DNA of 64,000 bases from Spirosoma sp. KCTC 42546 (GCF_006965485.1 NZ_CP041360.1:5994501-6058500); one strand, 5' to 3'; shown: positions 43,396-52,474, counted from the first letter of the stretch. Notes: generated from the sequence alone by a model not told the origin. Program-made: numbers and translations.

Positions 43396-43830
43396 ATGGA
43401 ATTTGGACTTAATGCTATTCATCGCTATGCTTTTCGGTTCTCACAGGCCGAAGTAGCCGATTTTGCCCGCGTTACGGGTGATAATAACCCACTTCACCTT
43501 GATCCTGACTTTGCTGCCCAAACCCCTTTTAAACGACCTATTATTCATGGTATGCTGGGGGCCAGCGTATTCACGAAAGTGCTGGGTACGGAGTTTCCGG
43601 GCTATGGCTCGGTTTATTTAGGCCAAACACTAGAGTTCCTGCGACCTATGTTTGTCGATACAGATTATGAAGCCACGTTCACCGTACAGTCCATTGACCC
43701 GGCAAAACACACAGCGCAAATTCTGGGCGAAATCCGGGATGTGAAGACTGGCAAAGTCACAACCAAAGGCATTGCAACGTTAATGCACAAAGAGAAGATC
43801 AATGCACAAAGAGAAGATCGTTTAAGGTAG
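43396..43830 (+). CDS. MaoC-like (R)-specific enoyl-CoA hydratase
   Basis: 144 residues. The hot-dog fold has FARVTGDNNPLHLDPDFAAQTPFK with the catalytic Asp and His, then RPIIHGMLGASVF. PhaJ-like enzymes hydrate trans-2-enoyl-CoA to the (R)-3-hydroxy form. The C-terminus is altered: a 19-bp sequence is duplicated at 43782-43800 and 43801-43819, and since 19 is not a multiple of three the second copy is read in another frame (NAQREDRLR). The core domain is complete, so activity is likely preserved. Confidence 0.87.
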   Translation: MEFGLNAIHRYAFRFSQAEVADFARVTGDNNPLHLDPDFAAQTPFKRPIIHGMLGASVFTKVLGTEFPGYGSVYLGQTLEFLRPMFVDTDYEATFTVQSIDPAKHTAQILGEIRDVKTGKVTTKGIATLMHKEKINAQREDRLR

Positions 43831-43867
43831 AAACGCCTGGTTGACGGACTAACGAACCAATCTTTAC

Positions 43868-43925
43868 AAAGACGAAAACTCCCTCGTCAGACAGTATACT
43901 GTCTGACGAGGGAGTTTTCGTCTTT
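43868..43925. terminator. 58-bp perfect palindrome between convergent genes
   Basis: Arms of 29 bp each without spacer (starting AAAGACGAAAACTCCC). AT-rich ends give T tracts on both sides, so it should end transcription from both the MaoC and the histone-like gene. Confidence 0.9.
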
Positions 43926-43946
43926 TACGGTCTGGAAAACCGTTGC

Positions 43947-44126
43947 TTACGCGGCTCCGTTCTTTGTATTTTGAACTTCTGAACGGATTTCCTGCGCCAG
44001 CGTTTTCAGATCCTGCATTCCTTTTCGAACGCGAGTACCGGCAGCCTGGTTATTTTTTTCGTAGAACTTCTCGAAATCACCTTCCAGCGACATAACCAAA
44101 TTCTTTACTTCATCGAAGCGTGCCAT
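43947..44126 (-). CDS. Bacterial histone H1-like (Hc1-type) DNA-binding protein
   Basis: 59 residues from Met at 44126; the longer frame from 44165 has an unlike N-terminus. MARFDEVKNLVMSLEGDFEK, then YEKNNQAAGTRVRKGMQDLK and EIRSEVQN fit the small, helical, Lys/Arg-containing histone H1-like proteins widespread in Bacteroidetes. It should be a nucleoid protein. The arrangement with a terminator in common with MaoC is coincidental. Confidence 0.88.
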   Translation of the reverse strand: MARFDEVKNLVMSLEGDFEKFYEKNNQAAGTRVRKGMQDLKTLAQEIRSEVQNTKNGAA

Positions 44127-44271
44127 AGCGATACGTATGGGTTTAAGTGTGTGAAAAATGCCCAAATTCCGCTAAAAACGCGGTTTTCGGCTGAAATTTA
44201 GTCATTCTCTCATACAGCGCAATAGCTTAGACAAAAAAATGACCAAAAAATCCAATTTTTTCACAAAAACC

Positions 44272-45576
44272 CTACTCAGTGGCTGCTTCGGCCGATACTT
44301 CGAGCGTTTTTGGCGCTATTGGCGCTATATTTTCCCGGTAAACACCGCGTTTAAGTTTATCACCCATTTGAGCAAAGGCATTTAGGGTATATTCTACATC
44401 TTCCAGGGAATGAGCAGCTGTTGGAATGATGCGTAACATGATTGTTCCTTTCGGAACAACCGGGTACACCACAATTGAACAGAACACACCCATATTTTCA
44501 CGAAGGTCTTTCGTTAAGGTGGCAACTTCAGCAACGCCCCCTTCAATATGGTGCAGGAATACCGGGGTTACTGGCGATTCTGTATCGCCAATATCGAAGC
44601 CACGTTCGCGCAGGCCAGTTTGGATAGCCCGAACATTCGTCCAGAGTTTATCCCGGAACTCCGACGAGTTCCGGATCATATCGAGTCGCTTTAGACCACC
44701 CACTACATAAGGCATAGGCAATGCTTTCGCGTAGGTCTGCGAGCGCATGTTATACTTGAGGTACATGATGATGTCATGATCGGCAGCGATAAACGCACCA
44801 ATAGCGGCCATCGACTTGGCAAAGGTTGAGAAATACAGGTCGATTCCCGCCTGGCAACCCAACATTTCGCCAACACCGGCACCCGTTTTGCCCATAGTGC
44901 CGAAGCCGTGTGCATCGTCAACCAATAAGCGGAATTCGTATTTTTCTTTTAAAGCAACAATCTTATCCAGACTGCCTACTTTGCCCGACATGCCAAATAC
45001 GCCTTCGGTAATCACCAGAATACTGCCCCCCTTTTCGGCGGCTAGTTTGGTGGCCCGCTGGAGGTTCTTCTCCAGACTAGCCATGTCATTATGGTTGAAT
45101 TTGTAGTATTCACCCATTTTAGCCTTATGCAGCCGGATACCATCAATCAAACAGGCATGGCATTCGGCATCGTAGACGATTACATCACGATGGTCAACAA
45201 CGGCTTCGATAGCTGACATAACACCCTGATACCCATAGTTGAGCAGAAATGCATCTTCTTTCCCAACAAACTGGGCCAGTTCCCGCTCAAACTGCTCGTG
45301 GAGGTCACTATTCCCCGACATCATGCGGGCACCCATTGGATAAGCCAACCCCCACTGTGCTGATGCGTCGGCATCGGCTTTCCGAACCTCGGGGTGATTG
45401 GCTAAACCAAGGTAGTTGTTCAGGCTCCAGTTCAACACTTCTTTGCCCCGAAAACGCATATGGGGGCCAAGTTCGCCTTCTAGCTTAGGGAACGCGAAAT
45501 AATGGTGGCCATTGAACTCCCGTGCCGGCGAACCGATGGGACCTAAGTTGTTACGTAGCTTCTCAAATAAATCCAC
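44272..45576 (-). CDS. Alpha-oxoamine synthase family PLP enzyme (serine palmitoyltransferase/KBL/AONS-like)
   Basis: 434 residues. GAGARMMSGNSDLHEQ-like segment (MGARMMSGNSDLHEQFE), LLVDDAHGFGTMGKTGAG and the PLP Lys in YFSTFAKSMAAIGAF (K254) are the family landmarks. These enzymes condense an amino acid with an acyl-CoA or acyl-ACP. In Bacteroidetes candidates include serine palmitoyltransferase for sphingolipids and cysteate acyltransferase for sulfonolipids. An N-terminal 40-residue and C-terminal 20-residue extension distinguish it from short biotin enzymes. Substrate not fixed; no lipid genes adjoin, though accC does. Confidence 0.85.
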   Translation of the reverse strand: MDLFEKLRNNLGPIGSPAREFNGHHYFAFPKLEGELGPHMRFRGKEVLNWSLNNYLGLANHPEVRKADADASAQWGLAYPMGARMMSGNSDLHEQFERELAQFVGKEDAFLLNYGYQGVMSAIEAVVDHRDVIVYDAECHACLIDGIRLHKAKMGEYYKFNHNDMASLEKNLQRATKLAAEKGGSILVITEGVFGMSGKVGSLDKIVALKEKYEFRLLVDDAHGFGTMGKTGAGVGEMLGCQAGIDLYFSTFAKSMAAIGAFIAADHDIIMYLKYNMRSQTYAKALPMPYVVGGLKRLDMIRNSSEFRDKLWTNVRAIQTGLRERGFDIGDTESPVTPVFLHHIEGGVAEVATLTKDLRENMGVFCSIVVYPVVPKGTIMLRIIPTAAHSLEDVEYTLNAFAQMGDKLKRGVYRENIAPIAPKTLEVSAEAATE

Positions 45577-45687
45577 TTTTTATTATTGTTTATCAGGGCA
45601 AACCCTTGTTTTTTACGGAGTAAATGCAAAAATACGGTTAACTTTCGGTAGCGCAAATTTTCAATTCGATAATCGTTTTGTATTATT

Positions 45688-45804
45688 GGTCATAAGATTG
45701 CCATTAACTGGTCAGTTATCGTCATTCGTGGTCATTAAACCTTATAACCAGAAATGACAATCTTATGACCATGAATGACAATAACTGATCAGTTAATGAC
45801 AATC
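45688..45804. repeat. Long repeat with two competing folds, overlapping the accC start
   Basis: Arms 45696-45733 and 45767-45804 (38 bp) are inverted with four transitions. A second pair, 45688-45700 and 45758-45770 (GGTCATAAGATTG), is also complementary and overlaps both arms by 4-5 bp. The two pairings cannot both form. The ATG of accC (45796) is inside the right arm. Confidence 0.8.
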
Positions 45805-47292
45805 AAAAAACTCCTTATTGCCAACCGGGGTGAAATTGCCTTACGGATTATGCGAACCGCCCGCGAGATGGGCATTCGGACGGTAGCTATCTACTCCGAG
45901 GCTGATCGTAACGCTCTCCATGTTCGCTACGCCGACGAGGCTGTTTGTGTTGGCCCTCCCCCATCAACGGAATCCTATCTTCGGGCCGATGTTATCATTG
46001 AGGTGTGTAAACGGTTGAACGTCGATGCCATTCACCCAGGCTATGGATTTCTTTCGGAGAATGCCAATTTTTCCCGCGCTGTTCGTCAGGCAGGATTGCT
46101 ATTCGTTGGCCCTTCTCCGGAAAGTATTGAGGTTATGGGCAGCAAGCTAGCGGCCAAAGCGGCCGTGGCCAACTACAATATCCCGATGGTACCGGGCACA
46201 CCTTCGGCTATTACCGATCGTGCCGAAGCCAAAGCTATTTCGGCCAAAATCGGCTACCCAATCCTGATTAAAGCCAGCGCAGGCGGTGGCGGGAAAGGGA
46301 TGCGTGTGGTAGAGAATGAGGAGGAATTCGATGAGCAGATGGATCGCGCCGTAAGTGAAGCCCAGTCGGCCTTTGGCGATGGATCGGTGTTTATTGAGAA
46401 ATACGTCACCTCACCCCGGCACGTCGAAATTCAGGTGTTGGGCGATCAGCACGGCAATATTATTCACTTGTTCGAGCGCGAGTGCTCCGTACAGCGACGG
46501 CACCAGAAAGTAGTCGAAGAAGCCCCGTCGGCGATTCTGACGCCCGAAATCCGCGACGCGATGGGTCGTGCAGCCGTTGATGTTGCCCGTGCCTGTGGAT
46601 ACTATGGTGCCGGGACGGTTGAATTCATTGTCAACGACAAGCTCGACTTTTATTTTCTGGAGATGAACACGCGCCTTCAGGTTGAGCATCCGGTTACTGA
46701 ACAGATTACCGGTGTGGACCTGGTAAAGCAGATGATTTACATCGCCGAAGGCAAACCGCTGACGATTAAACAGGAAGATTTACAGATAAAAGGTCACGCG
46801 GTAGAAGTGCGGGTATATGCCGAAGATCCAGCCAACAATTTCCTGCCCGACGTGGGCACGCTCGATACCTACATCCGGCCACAAGGCAACGGCGTTCGGG
46901 TAGACGACGGGTTCGAGCAGGGCATGGCCATCCCGATTTATTACGACCCAATGATTGCCAAGCTCATCACGTACGGCGACTCGCGCGAGGAAGCCATCCA
47001 GAAAATGATCCGTGCCATCGACGAGTATCAAATTTCGGGTGTGCAAACAACGCTTCCTTTCTGCCGGTTTGTGATGGAACACGACGCCTTCCGATCCGGC
47101 CAATTCGACACAGGTTTCGTAAGCAAGTACTTCACACCTGATAAGCTAACCCCCAAGCCAGATGACACTGAAGCCGAGTTAGCGGCTGTACTGGCAGCCT
47201 GGCTAATGGAAAATCAGAAACCAAAGACGAATGGCACACCTGTTCAGGTAGCGGCTAAAAGCAGCAAGTGGAAAGCGAACCGGATGGGGTGA
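45796..47292 (+). CDS. accC: Biotin carboxylase subunit (acetyl/propionyl-CoA carboxylase type)
   Basis: 498 residues from ATG 45796, start MTIKKLLIANRGEIALRIM. ATP-grasp motifs are KASAGGGGKGMRVVENE, RDCSVQRR-type (FERECSVQRRHQKVVEEAP) and FLEMNTRLQVEHPVTE. It carboxylates biotin on a carrier protein. The C-terminal about 50 residues (ending SSKWKANRMG) go beyond the about 449-residue AccC, as in the carboxylases of propionyl-CoA type in Bacteroidetes, but no biotin attachment motif is present. No accB or carboxyltransferase gene is next to it. The start lies in a repeat arm. Confidence 0.93.
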   Translation: MTIKKLLIANRGEIALRIMRTAREMGIRTVAIYSEADRNALHVRYADEAVCVGPPPSTESYLRADVIIEVCKRLNVDAIHPGYGFLSENANFSRAVRQAGLLFVGPSPESIEVMGSKLAAKAAVANYNIPMVPGTPSAITDRAEAKAISAKIGYPILIKASAGGGGKGMRVVENEEEFDEQMDRAVSEAQSAFGDGSVFIEKYVTSPRHVEIQVLGDQHGNIIHLFERECSVQRRHQKVVEEAPSAILTPEIRDAMGRAAVDVARACGYYGAGTVEFIVNDKLDFYFLEMNTRLQVEHPVTEQITGVDLVKQMIYIAEGKPLTIKQEDLQIKGHAVEVRVYAEDPANNFLPDVGTLDTYIRPQGNGVRVDDGFEQGMAIPIYYDPMIAKLITYGDSREEAIQKMIRAIDEYQISGVQTTLPFCRFVMEHDAFRSGQFDTGFVSKYFTPDKLTPKPDDTEAELAAVLAAWLMENQKPKTNGTPVQVAAKSSKWKANRMG

Positions 47293-47305
47293 CTTTCAAA
47301 TTATG

Positions 47306-47313
47306 TATCTTTG
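47306..47313 (+). promoter_or_regulatory. Candidate promoter (-7 element) for hicBA
   Basis: TATCTTTG matches TAnnTTTG, 25 bp before the hicB start. The -33 position is not convincing. Confidence 0.4.
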
Positions 47314-47337
47314 ATAGATACTATAGCAATCTGTTCT

Positions 47338-47540
47338 ATGAAACTAAAAGTAGTTGTTCACAATGCCGAAGAAGGTGTTATTGGGCCGAAGTACCATCTA
47401 TTCCCGGTTGCATGACACAAGGTGATACGTTTGATGAGTTGCTCCAGAACTTATATGAAGCTGTAGAAGGTTGCCTTTCAATCGATGTGGATGAACCAAC
47501 GGCTGATGCCGATGCCCGAATTATGGAAATTGCCATTTGA
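47338..47540 (+). pseudogene. hicB: HicB-type antitoxin, broken by a one-base deletion
   Basis: ATG 47338 reads MKLKVVVHNAEEG then runs off frame and stops at about 47415. Adding one base in the G/T run at about 47377 restores the HicB domain GYWAEVPSIPGCMTQGDTF, then DELLQNLYEAVEGCLSI to TGA 47540. This is the usual short HicB fold (a partial RNase H-like fold) that neutralises HicA. The gene order hicB then hicA and their overlap fit the module. A true mutation or sequencing error cannot be told apart by sequence alone, but the 10.4-kb frame in this window is intact. Confidence 0.75.
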
Positions 47541-47745
47541 AGCAAGTATCTGGCAAAGAGTTATGCCGTTTATTAGAACAAGAAGGATGGGAATTGAAGC
47601 GAGTCAATGGTAGTCATCATATATTCCTTATGCAAGGTCGTCCCGAACGCCTTTCCGTACCCATGCATGGGAACCAACCGCTTAAAACAGGCCTACTGAA
47701 AGCCCTCTAAAAACGGCGGGTATTGATGAAAGTGATTTATACTAA
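47537..47745 (+). pseudogene. hicA: HicA-type toxin, frameshifted near its C-terminus
   Basis: TTG 47537 gives MKQVSGKELCRLLEQEGWEL with the catalytic His in VNGSHHIF and ends early at TAA 47710 after LKTGLLKAL. Shifting one base at about 47707 lets the usual tail continue as LKTAGIDESDLY to TAA 47745. Core double-stranded RNA-binding fold and catalytic His remain, so the 57-residue product may keep partial activity. With hicB also broken the pair seems dead, or a HicA without antitoxin would be risky, favouring inactivity. Confidence 0.7.
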
Positions 47746-47779
47746 ATTGGCCGTTTGACGAATGAGTGGGCGATTCAAA

Positions 47780-48892
47780 TCAAAACCCCATCTTCACTTC
47801 CTGACGCTCGCCCGATACAGTTTGTTCATCTAAATTGAAAATGTCGGCTAACGTCATAGGTTCCTTGGTGCGATGTTCCATACCCAGGTGCGTGAGCAGG
47901 TTGTTGGCTTTGGCAGGAGCTAATTTACCAAACGCATAGTCGACCATCAGACGCCCTTTTCGGAGTAGTGCCTTATCTAACAGATGCTTGCTGGCGTTGA
48001 AGGTGGCAATGACCTGTATGTGCATGCAGTCTGCCAATAGCCCATCCGTGAGGTTCAGGATATTTGAAACGCTGTTCGTGTCGCCACCAGCTTCGCGTGA
48101 TTGCAGAATCCGTTCGGCATCTTCAATGATCAATACCGACTCCTTGTTATCCAGTAGAAACGGAATGATTTCGGGCGATGTCAGGTAGTTGGTCATGTAG
48201 GGAGGAAGAATGAGCATGTCCTTTTTAACCAGCGAACTGAGGTGTTTTATGTAGGTGGTCTTGCCCGTTCCGGGTTCACCGTGGAGCAGAATCAGTCCCT
48301 TGCTCTTGGGCTGAGCCAATAGGCCAACCAGACGTTCATGAACCGCCGGGAAGTCGTCGTTATAGTGAAGATCGAGGTCAATATCGGGAGGAAGAATCTC
48401 AACCCGTTCGGTATGCAGACCGCCCAAACCACTTTGAATTAGATAAATGTGCGTCTGATTATCTTCGTGTACGTACTTATGGTCCTGAAATCCATCCAGC
48501 AGGTTTTTTGCTGATACTTCATCGCGGTAATAGCCATACAGCCGAAAAAACCGCTCGCCAACAAATTCCGCTTTCAGAACGATACCTTCTTCATGTTGGT
48601 AAATTCGCTCGATAGCATGCCAGCCCTGGTCCGTAACGCGGATTGAGTGATTGATTAACACAAATCCCCGCGTATCTAACAATTGTTGCGCAGAGAGCTT
48701 AAAATCGTCATTGAAATGAAGATAGTTCGGATAACTCCCAAACGCCTGCACAAAATGCGGAGCAAGCGGAAACTCCCGATCTAGATCGCTGGGAATGTAG
48801 AGATTCTGAATAACTGATTGATTAGGCATACGACTATTGGCAGACAGATACCGCAACATGTCGGCCCTAAAAATCTCATTAGAAGGTTTCAA
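47780..48892 (-). CDS. AAA-family ATPase with N-terminal unknown domain
   Basis: 370 residues. Residues 1-195 have no recognised fold. Walker A LLHGEPGTGKTTYIKH (205-212), Walker B SVLIIEDAE (D258) and sensor/arginine segment LLDKALLRKGRLMVDY mark an AAA ATPase close to the BCS1-like group. Bacteroidetes have many such proteins with no known target. Its C-terminal tail is short. It is convergent with hicBA by 34 bp. Role unknown. Confidence 0.8.
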   Translation of the reverse strand: MKPSNEIFRADMLRYLSANSRMPNQSVIQNLYIPSDLDREFPLAPHFVQAFGSYPNYLHFNDDFKLSAQQLLDTRGFVLINHSIRVTDQGWHAIERIYQHEEGIVLKAEFVGERFFRLYGYYRDEVSAKNLLDGFQDHKYVHEDNQTHIYLIQSGLGGLHTERVEILPPDIDLDLHYNDDFPAVHERLVGLLAQPKSKGLILLHGEPGTGKTTYIKHLSSLVKKDMLILPPYMTNYLTSPEIIPFLLDNKESVLIIEDAERILQSREAGGDTNSVSNILNLTDGLLADCMHIQVIATFNASKHLLDKALLRKGRLMVDYAFGKLAPAKANNLLTHLGMEHRTKEPMTLADIFNLDEQTVSGERQEVKMGF

Positions 48893-48972
48893 TCGGGCGT
48901 TTTGTTACGTTTCCAGTGGGCCAATTTACCATTTTTTTCGTTGAAAAGGTGACAAACGATCAGGCCAACCTA

Positions 48973-49890
48973 TCAGTATTTAAACGTTAGGACATTCGGC
49001 GCAAAGCGAAGCATGATTTCATGAACGCTCTTTTGATCGTATTGCATCGCATTGGGGCTCTCTGGCGTTTGAGAGTTAAAAATGTATGCCAGCCGGATTG
49101 ATTTGGTTAACTGATATTCAGCCAGAGCCTGCACATAATTTGTTGAAATAAGCCCAGGGCTATTTTGTCGATACGATAGACCTAGTCCCACCTGCTCATT
49201 AAACCACGCCCGAAGATTAATATCGAAACCCAGTGAACGATCAGCTATTTTAGAAATAAGTACGGATGGGATCAGTACCGTATTTTCGGCTACTTCAATT
49301 GGCATGCCCGCCTGAATCATAATAGGCCGAACACTTTTGTACAAGTATTGCCCGGTTATATCGGTTACCTGCCCGCTCAGTTCAGGTGCCGAAATACCAC
49401 CAAAAAAGCGATCAGACTGATAATAAATCCCGACCCCAAAACTACCCATCGTTCGATTAATGCTCCCAATTGTGGTTGAATTAGCCAATGGCAGAATACT
49501 AACCCCGCCCTGAACACCAATCGACAATTTGGCCAGTGCCGGTAAGTTGAACCGATAGGCAACGCTTCCATAGACTCCCTGGGCCGTAAAAACACCCATT
49601 TGGTCGTTTAAGGCCTGAAACCCTAACCCGACTTTACCGTGCGCAATAGCTCCATCGGCCGAAACACTCTGAGTGACGGGTGCATACCGGACGCTGATCC
49701 ATTTACGCCGGAGAAAAGCCGTCAGGTGAAACGACTCGCGACTTCCGGCAAAAGCAGGATTGATACTGAGCGGATTTAATAGGTATTGGGAATATAAAAC
49801 CTCTTTCTGTGCATAGGCACCTGAACTCAAAAAGAGGAGAAAACTGACAATTAAAAAAGAAGCAACTGACGTACGGAAACCAATGCGCAT
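48973..49890 (-). CDS. PorP/SprF-family T9SS membrane protein, second copy
   Basis: 305 residues from Met at 49890, start MRIGFRTSVASFLIVSF; the Met at 49914 is a less likely start. Signal peptide ends AYAQ. YSQYLLNPLSINPAFAGSRES is the family hallmark, followed by beta-strand pairs as in the barrel. PorP/SprF proteins are outer-membrane anchors that are needed for surface attachment of T9SS type B substrates. It is the last gene of the cluster with SprF, PorE-like and the giant adhesin. Confidence 0.9.
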   Translation of the reverse strand: MRIGFRTSVASFLIVSFLLFLSSGAYAQKEVLYSQYLLNPLSINPAFAGSRESFHLTAFLRRKWISVRYAPVTQSVSADGAIAHGKVGLGFQALNDQMGVFTAQGVYGSVAYRFNLPALAKLSIGVQGGVSILPLANSTTIGSINRTMGSFGVGIYYQSDRFFGGISAPELSGQVTDITGQYLYKSVRPIMIQAGMPIEVAENTVLIPSVLISKIADRSLGFDINLRAWFNEQVGLGLSYRQNSPGLISTNYVQALAEYQLTKSIRLAYIFNSQTPESPNAMQYDQKSVHEIMLRFAPNVLTFKY

Positions 49891-49958
49891 AAGGACGTTG
49901 AAATAAAGAAACAAGTTGCGAGGTTTTGGTGGAAAAACCTAAGGCATTAAAAAGGCTG

Positions 49959-50051
49959 GGACACAGAGATGCACTAAGACGCACAGAGATACACAGAGAA
50001 AAATGATAAAACTCCGTGTATCTCTGTGCGTCTTAGTGCATCTCTGTGTCC
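49959..50051. repeat. 36-bp perfect palindrome of CACAGAG words
   Basis: Arms 49959-49994 and 50016-50051 are perfect inverted copies rich in ACACAGAGAT. It begins 7 bp from the stop of the PorE-like gene, making it its terminator and separating it from the second SprF. Confidence 0.92.
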
Positions 50052-50058
50052 TAATCTC

Positions 50059-52437
50059 TTAATCCAGTTTCAGAATTTTAATCTCCGTCCGGCGATTTTG
50101 CTGATGTTCCTCTTCAATACAATTCACACCGTCTTTGCATTTGTTCAATAATTCACTTTCACCATAGCCTTTCGCTACCATTCGTTTAGCCGGAATCCCT
50201 TTGGATTTCAGATAGGCTACGGCCGACTTAGCCCGATTGGTCGATAAGGTATTGTTATACTTCGCCGTTGCCCGACTATCGGTGTGCGACCGCATTTCGA
50301 TGGTCATGGTTGGGTATTTCTTCATCAACTCCACCACTTTATCTAACTCAGCAGCGGCATCGGGGCGGATATTCGCTTTATTCAGGTTGTAATAGATATT
50401 ATCGATTTTAATTACATCTCCTTTTTTGAACATAGTCAGATCCGTTGAGCCAGTACCTTCTTTGGTAATGTGGCTTCCAGTCGTGCCCATATTATCTTTC
50501 ATCGCTTCGAGGGAGTAATTACAACCCGGTTTCACGGCAAACTCGTAGCTACCATCAGGCCCGGTAGTGGTCTCCTGCGAGTTACCATCACATTCATTCA
50601 CCAATACAACTTTTACACCTGCAATCGGCATTTTGTCTGTCTGGGTGGTTACCCGTCCGCGCAATGTAGTCATAGCAGTTGCTTCGGCGACTTCTTTCGG
50701 CTTCGAGAGCGGGATTTCCAGGCGGGACGGTTGGTCATCTGACAGGTCTTTTGTTGAAAAACCAACTTTGCTCTCAACGTACCCTTCATGGCTGGCTAAG
50801 AATTTAAAGTCGCTGTCAACGTCCAGGCAAATACGAACCAATCCCTCTGAGTCGGTTTTAAGCTGTTTTTGTTTGTCGTTAACTGCATTATCCATGGCTA
50901 CCGATGTATTGGCCAGTGGCTGCTTTGAGTCAGCATCGGTAACACTTACGGTTAATTCGCGGCAGGGATATAGCGCCCCATCACGCGTGAATCGGTACAC
51001 ATCATCATCGGCACCGCCGTTTTTGCGGTTACTGCTGAAATAGCCAGCCATCCGGTTGCCATCCGTTACAATTCCAAAATCATCTTTGGGTGAGTTCAAT
51101 GGTTCGCCCAGGTTACGAGAGAGTAGTCCTTGCTGGCCATCGGGTGTAAGTTGTGCGTAGAATATATCCAGATCTCCCAGGCCAGGACGGCCGTCGGAGG
51201 AGAAATAGATGTTCCCTTTTTCGTCTACAAATGGGAAGAGTTCATTCCCTTTTGTGTTCACCTCTTTACCCAGATTGACGGGTTCACTCCATTTGCCATT
51301 CATCCATTTCGAGACGTAGATATCAGTACCACCCATTCCACCGGGTCGATCCGACGAGAAATACAGGAGCTGATCATCTTTAGAAAGTGCCGGGTGTCCG
51401 GTCGAATATTCATCACTATTGAAGGGCAGTTCTTCGGCTTTACTCCAGATACCACTCGTTTGCGTAGCGGTGTAGAGTTTTAATTTATTTACCCCATCGC
51501 TGCTTTTTCGGTACTGACCTTCGTTGAAGTTATTCCGGGTAAAGATTACCCGTGAGCCATCTTTCGTAAACGTTGCCGGGCCTTCGTGGTATTTTGTATT
51601 CAGCGTCCGGCTAAACCGATCAGACTCACTAATGGGCTGATCCTCGTAGCCTAAACTGATATTATTGCCCCCGTAGAAGCCAACCGTTTTTGTATCGTTG
51701 GCAGTAGGAGCCGTAAAATCGTCGCTACCGAGCGGGCGGATCAGTTGGGTTCGTACCCGTTTGGCCGATACTTTACTACCACCCAGACTCGACGCTTTTG
51801 AGCCTCGTAAGGTTTTTGTATCTGGTAAGTAGTACAAATCCAGAAAGGGTGTGTTGTTCCATTTGAAAACCCGTTTGATCCCGTTGCCGCCCGTACCAGC
51901 CGATACAAATACCAATCCCTCTTTATACATTACTGGACTGAACTCAGCCCGGCGGGTGTTCATGCTCAAAAACTCAACTTTGTAGCTGCCTGCATTTTTA
52001 GTTAGGGCGTTAACATCCCGATAAAGTTTTGAAAAAGATGGAGCCCGTTTATCTCCGGTCTGCATATTCCCGTATTTATCGTAGGCTTCCTGGGCCTCCT
52101 TATATTTTCCATTACTGGCTAATGCCTGGGCATAAAACAGGTAGCATTTGGTATACTCAGCCGGTAGTTCTTTCCCACTCACTAAGTCATGGTACACGCG
52201 CTCTGCATTGGGCATATCACGCGTTTGCTGATAGCTATACCCTAATTTAGCCTTCACATCCATACGATCGGCCTCCGACATGGATGTCTGTTTGGTAAGA
52301 GCCTGCTCATATAACTCAATGGCCTTGGTGTAGGCTAACTGGTCGAATTGGTGGTCCGCCTGTTTAATAAGCGACTGAGCCATCAACGGACTCACAAGTA
52401 GCCAGAGGAGAGCGATGATAGGGATAATTCGTGTCAT
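50059..52437 (-). CDS. PorE-like OmpA-family protein with TPR, propeller and carboxypeptidase-regulatory domains
   Basis: 792 residues with signal MTRIIPIIALLWLLVSPLMAQ. About 25-150 TPR-like helices (YTKAIELYEQALTK). About 160-510 WD40-like (PD40) propeller with RRAEFSPVMYKEGLVFVS, LLYFSSDRPGGMGGTDIYVS and NIYFSSDGRPGLGDLDIFYA. About 530-680 a carboxypeptidase-regulatory-like fold (TTLRGRVTTQTDKMPIAGVK). About 690-792 OmpA peptidoglycan-binding domain (MRSHTDSRATAKYNNTLST). This domain order is that of PorE, a T9SS peptidoglycan-associated component. It lies between two PorP/SprF genes downstream of the adhesin. Confidence 0.9.
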   Translation of the reverse strand: MTRIIPIIALLWLLVSPLMAQSLIKQADHQFDQLAYTKAIELYEQALTKQTSMSEADRMDVKAKLGYSYQQTRDMPNAERVYHDLVSGKELPAEYTKCYLFYAQALASNGKYKEAQEAYDKYGNMQTGDKRAPSFSKLYRDVNALTKNAGSYKVEFLSMNTRRAEFSPVMYKEGLVFVSAGTGGNGIKRVFKWNNTPFLDLYYLPDTKTLRGSKASSLGGSKVSAKRVRTQLIRPLGSDDFTAPTANDTKTVGFYGGNNISLGYEDQPISESDRFSRTLNTKYHEGPATFTKDGSRVIFTRNNFNEGQYRKSSDGVNKLKLYTATQTSGIWSKAEELPFNSDEYSTGHPALSKDDQLLYFSSDRPGGMGGTDIYVSKWMNGKWSEPVNLGKEVNTKGNELFPFVDEKGNIYFSSDGRPGLGDLDIFYAQLTPDGQQGLLSRNLGEPLNSPKDDFGIVTDGNRMAGYFSSNRKNGGADDDVYRFTRDGALYPCRELTVSVTDADSKQPLANTSVAMDNAVNDKQKQLKTDSEGLVRICLDVDSDFKFLASHEGYVESKVGFSTKDLSDDQPSRLEIPLSKPKEVAEATAMTTLRGRVTTQTDKMPIAGVKVVLVNECDGNSQETTTGPDGSYEFAVKPGCNYSLEAMKDNMGTTGSHITKEGTGSTDLTMFKKGDVIKIDNIYYNLNKANIRPDAAAELDKVVELMKKYPTMTIEMRSHTDSRATAKYNNTLSTNRAKSAVAYLKSKGIPAKRMVAKGYGESELLNKCKDGVNCIEEEHQQNRRTEIKILKLD

Positions 52438-52474
52438 ACACTATGCAAGTTGGTAATCGGCAGAACAGAAAAAG

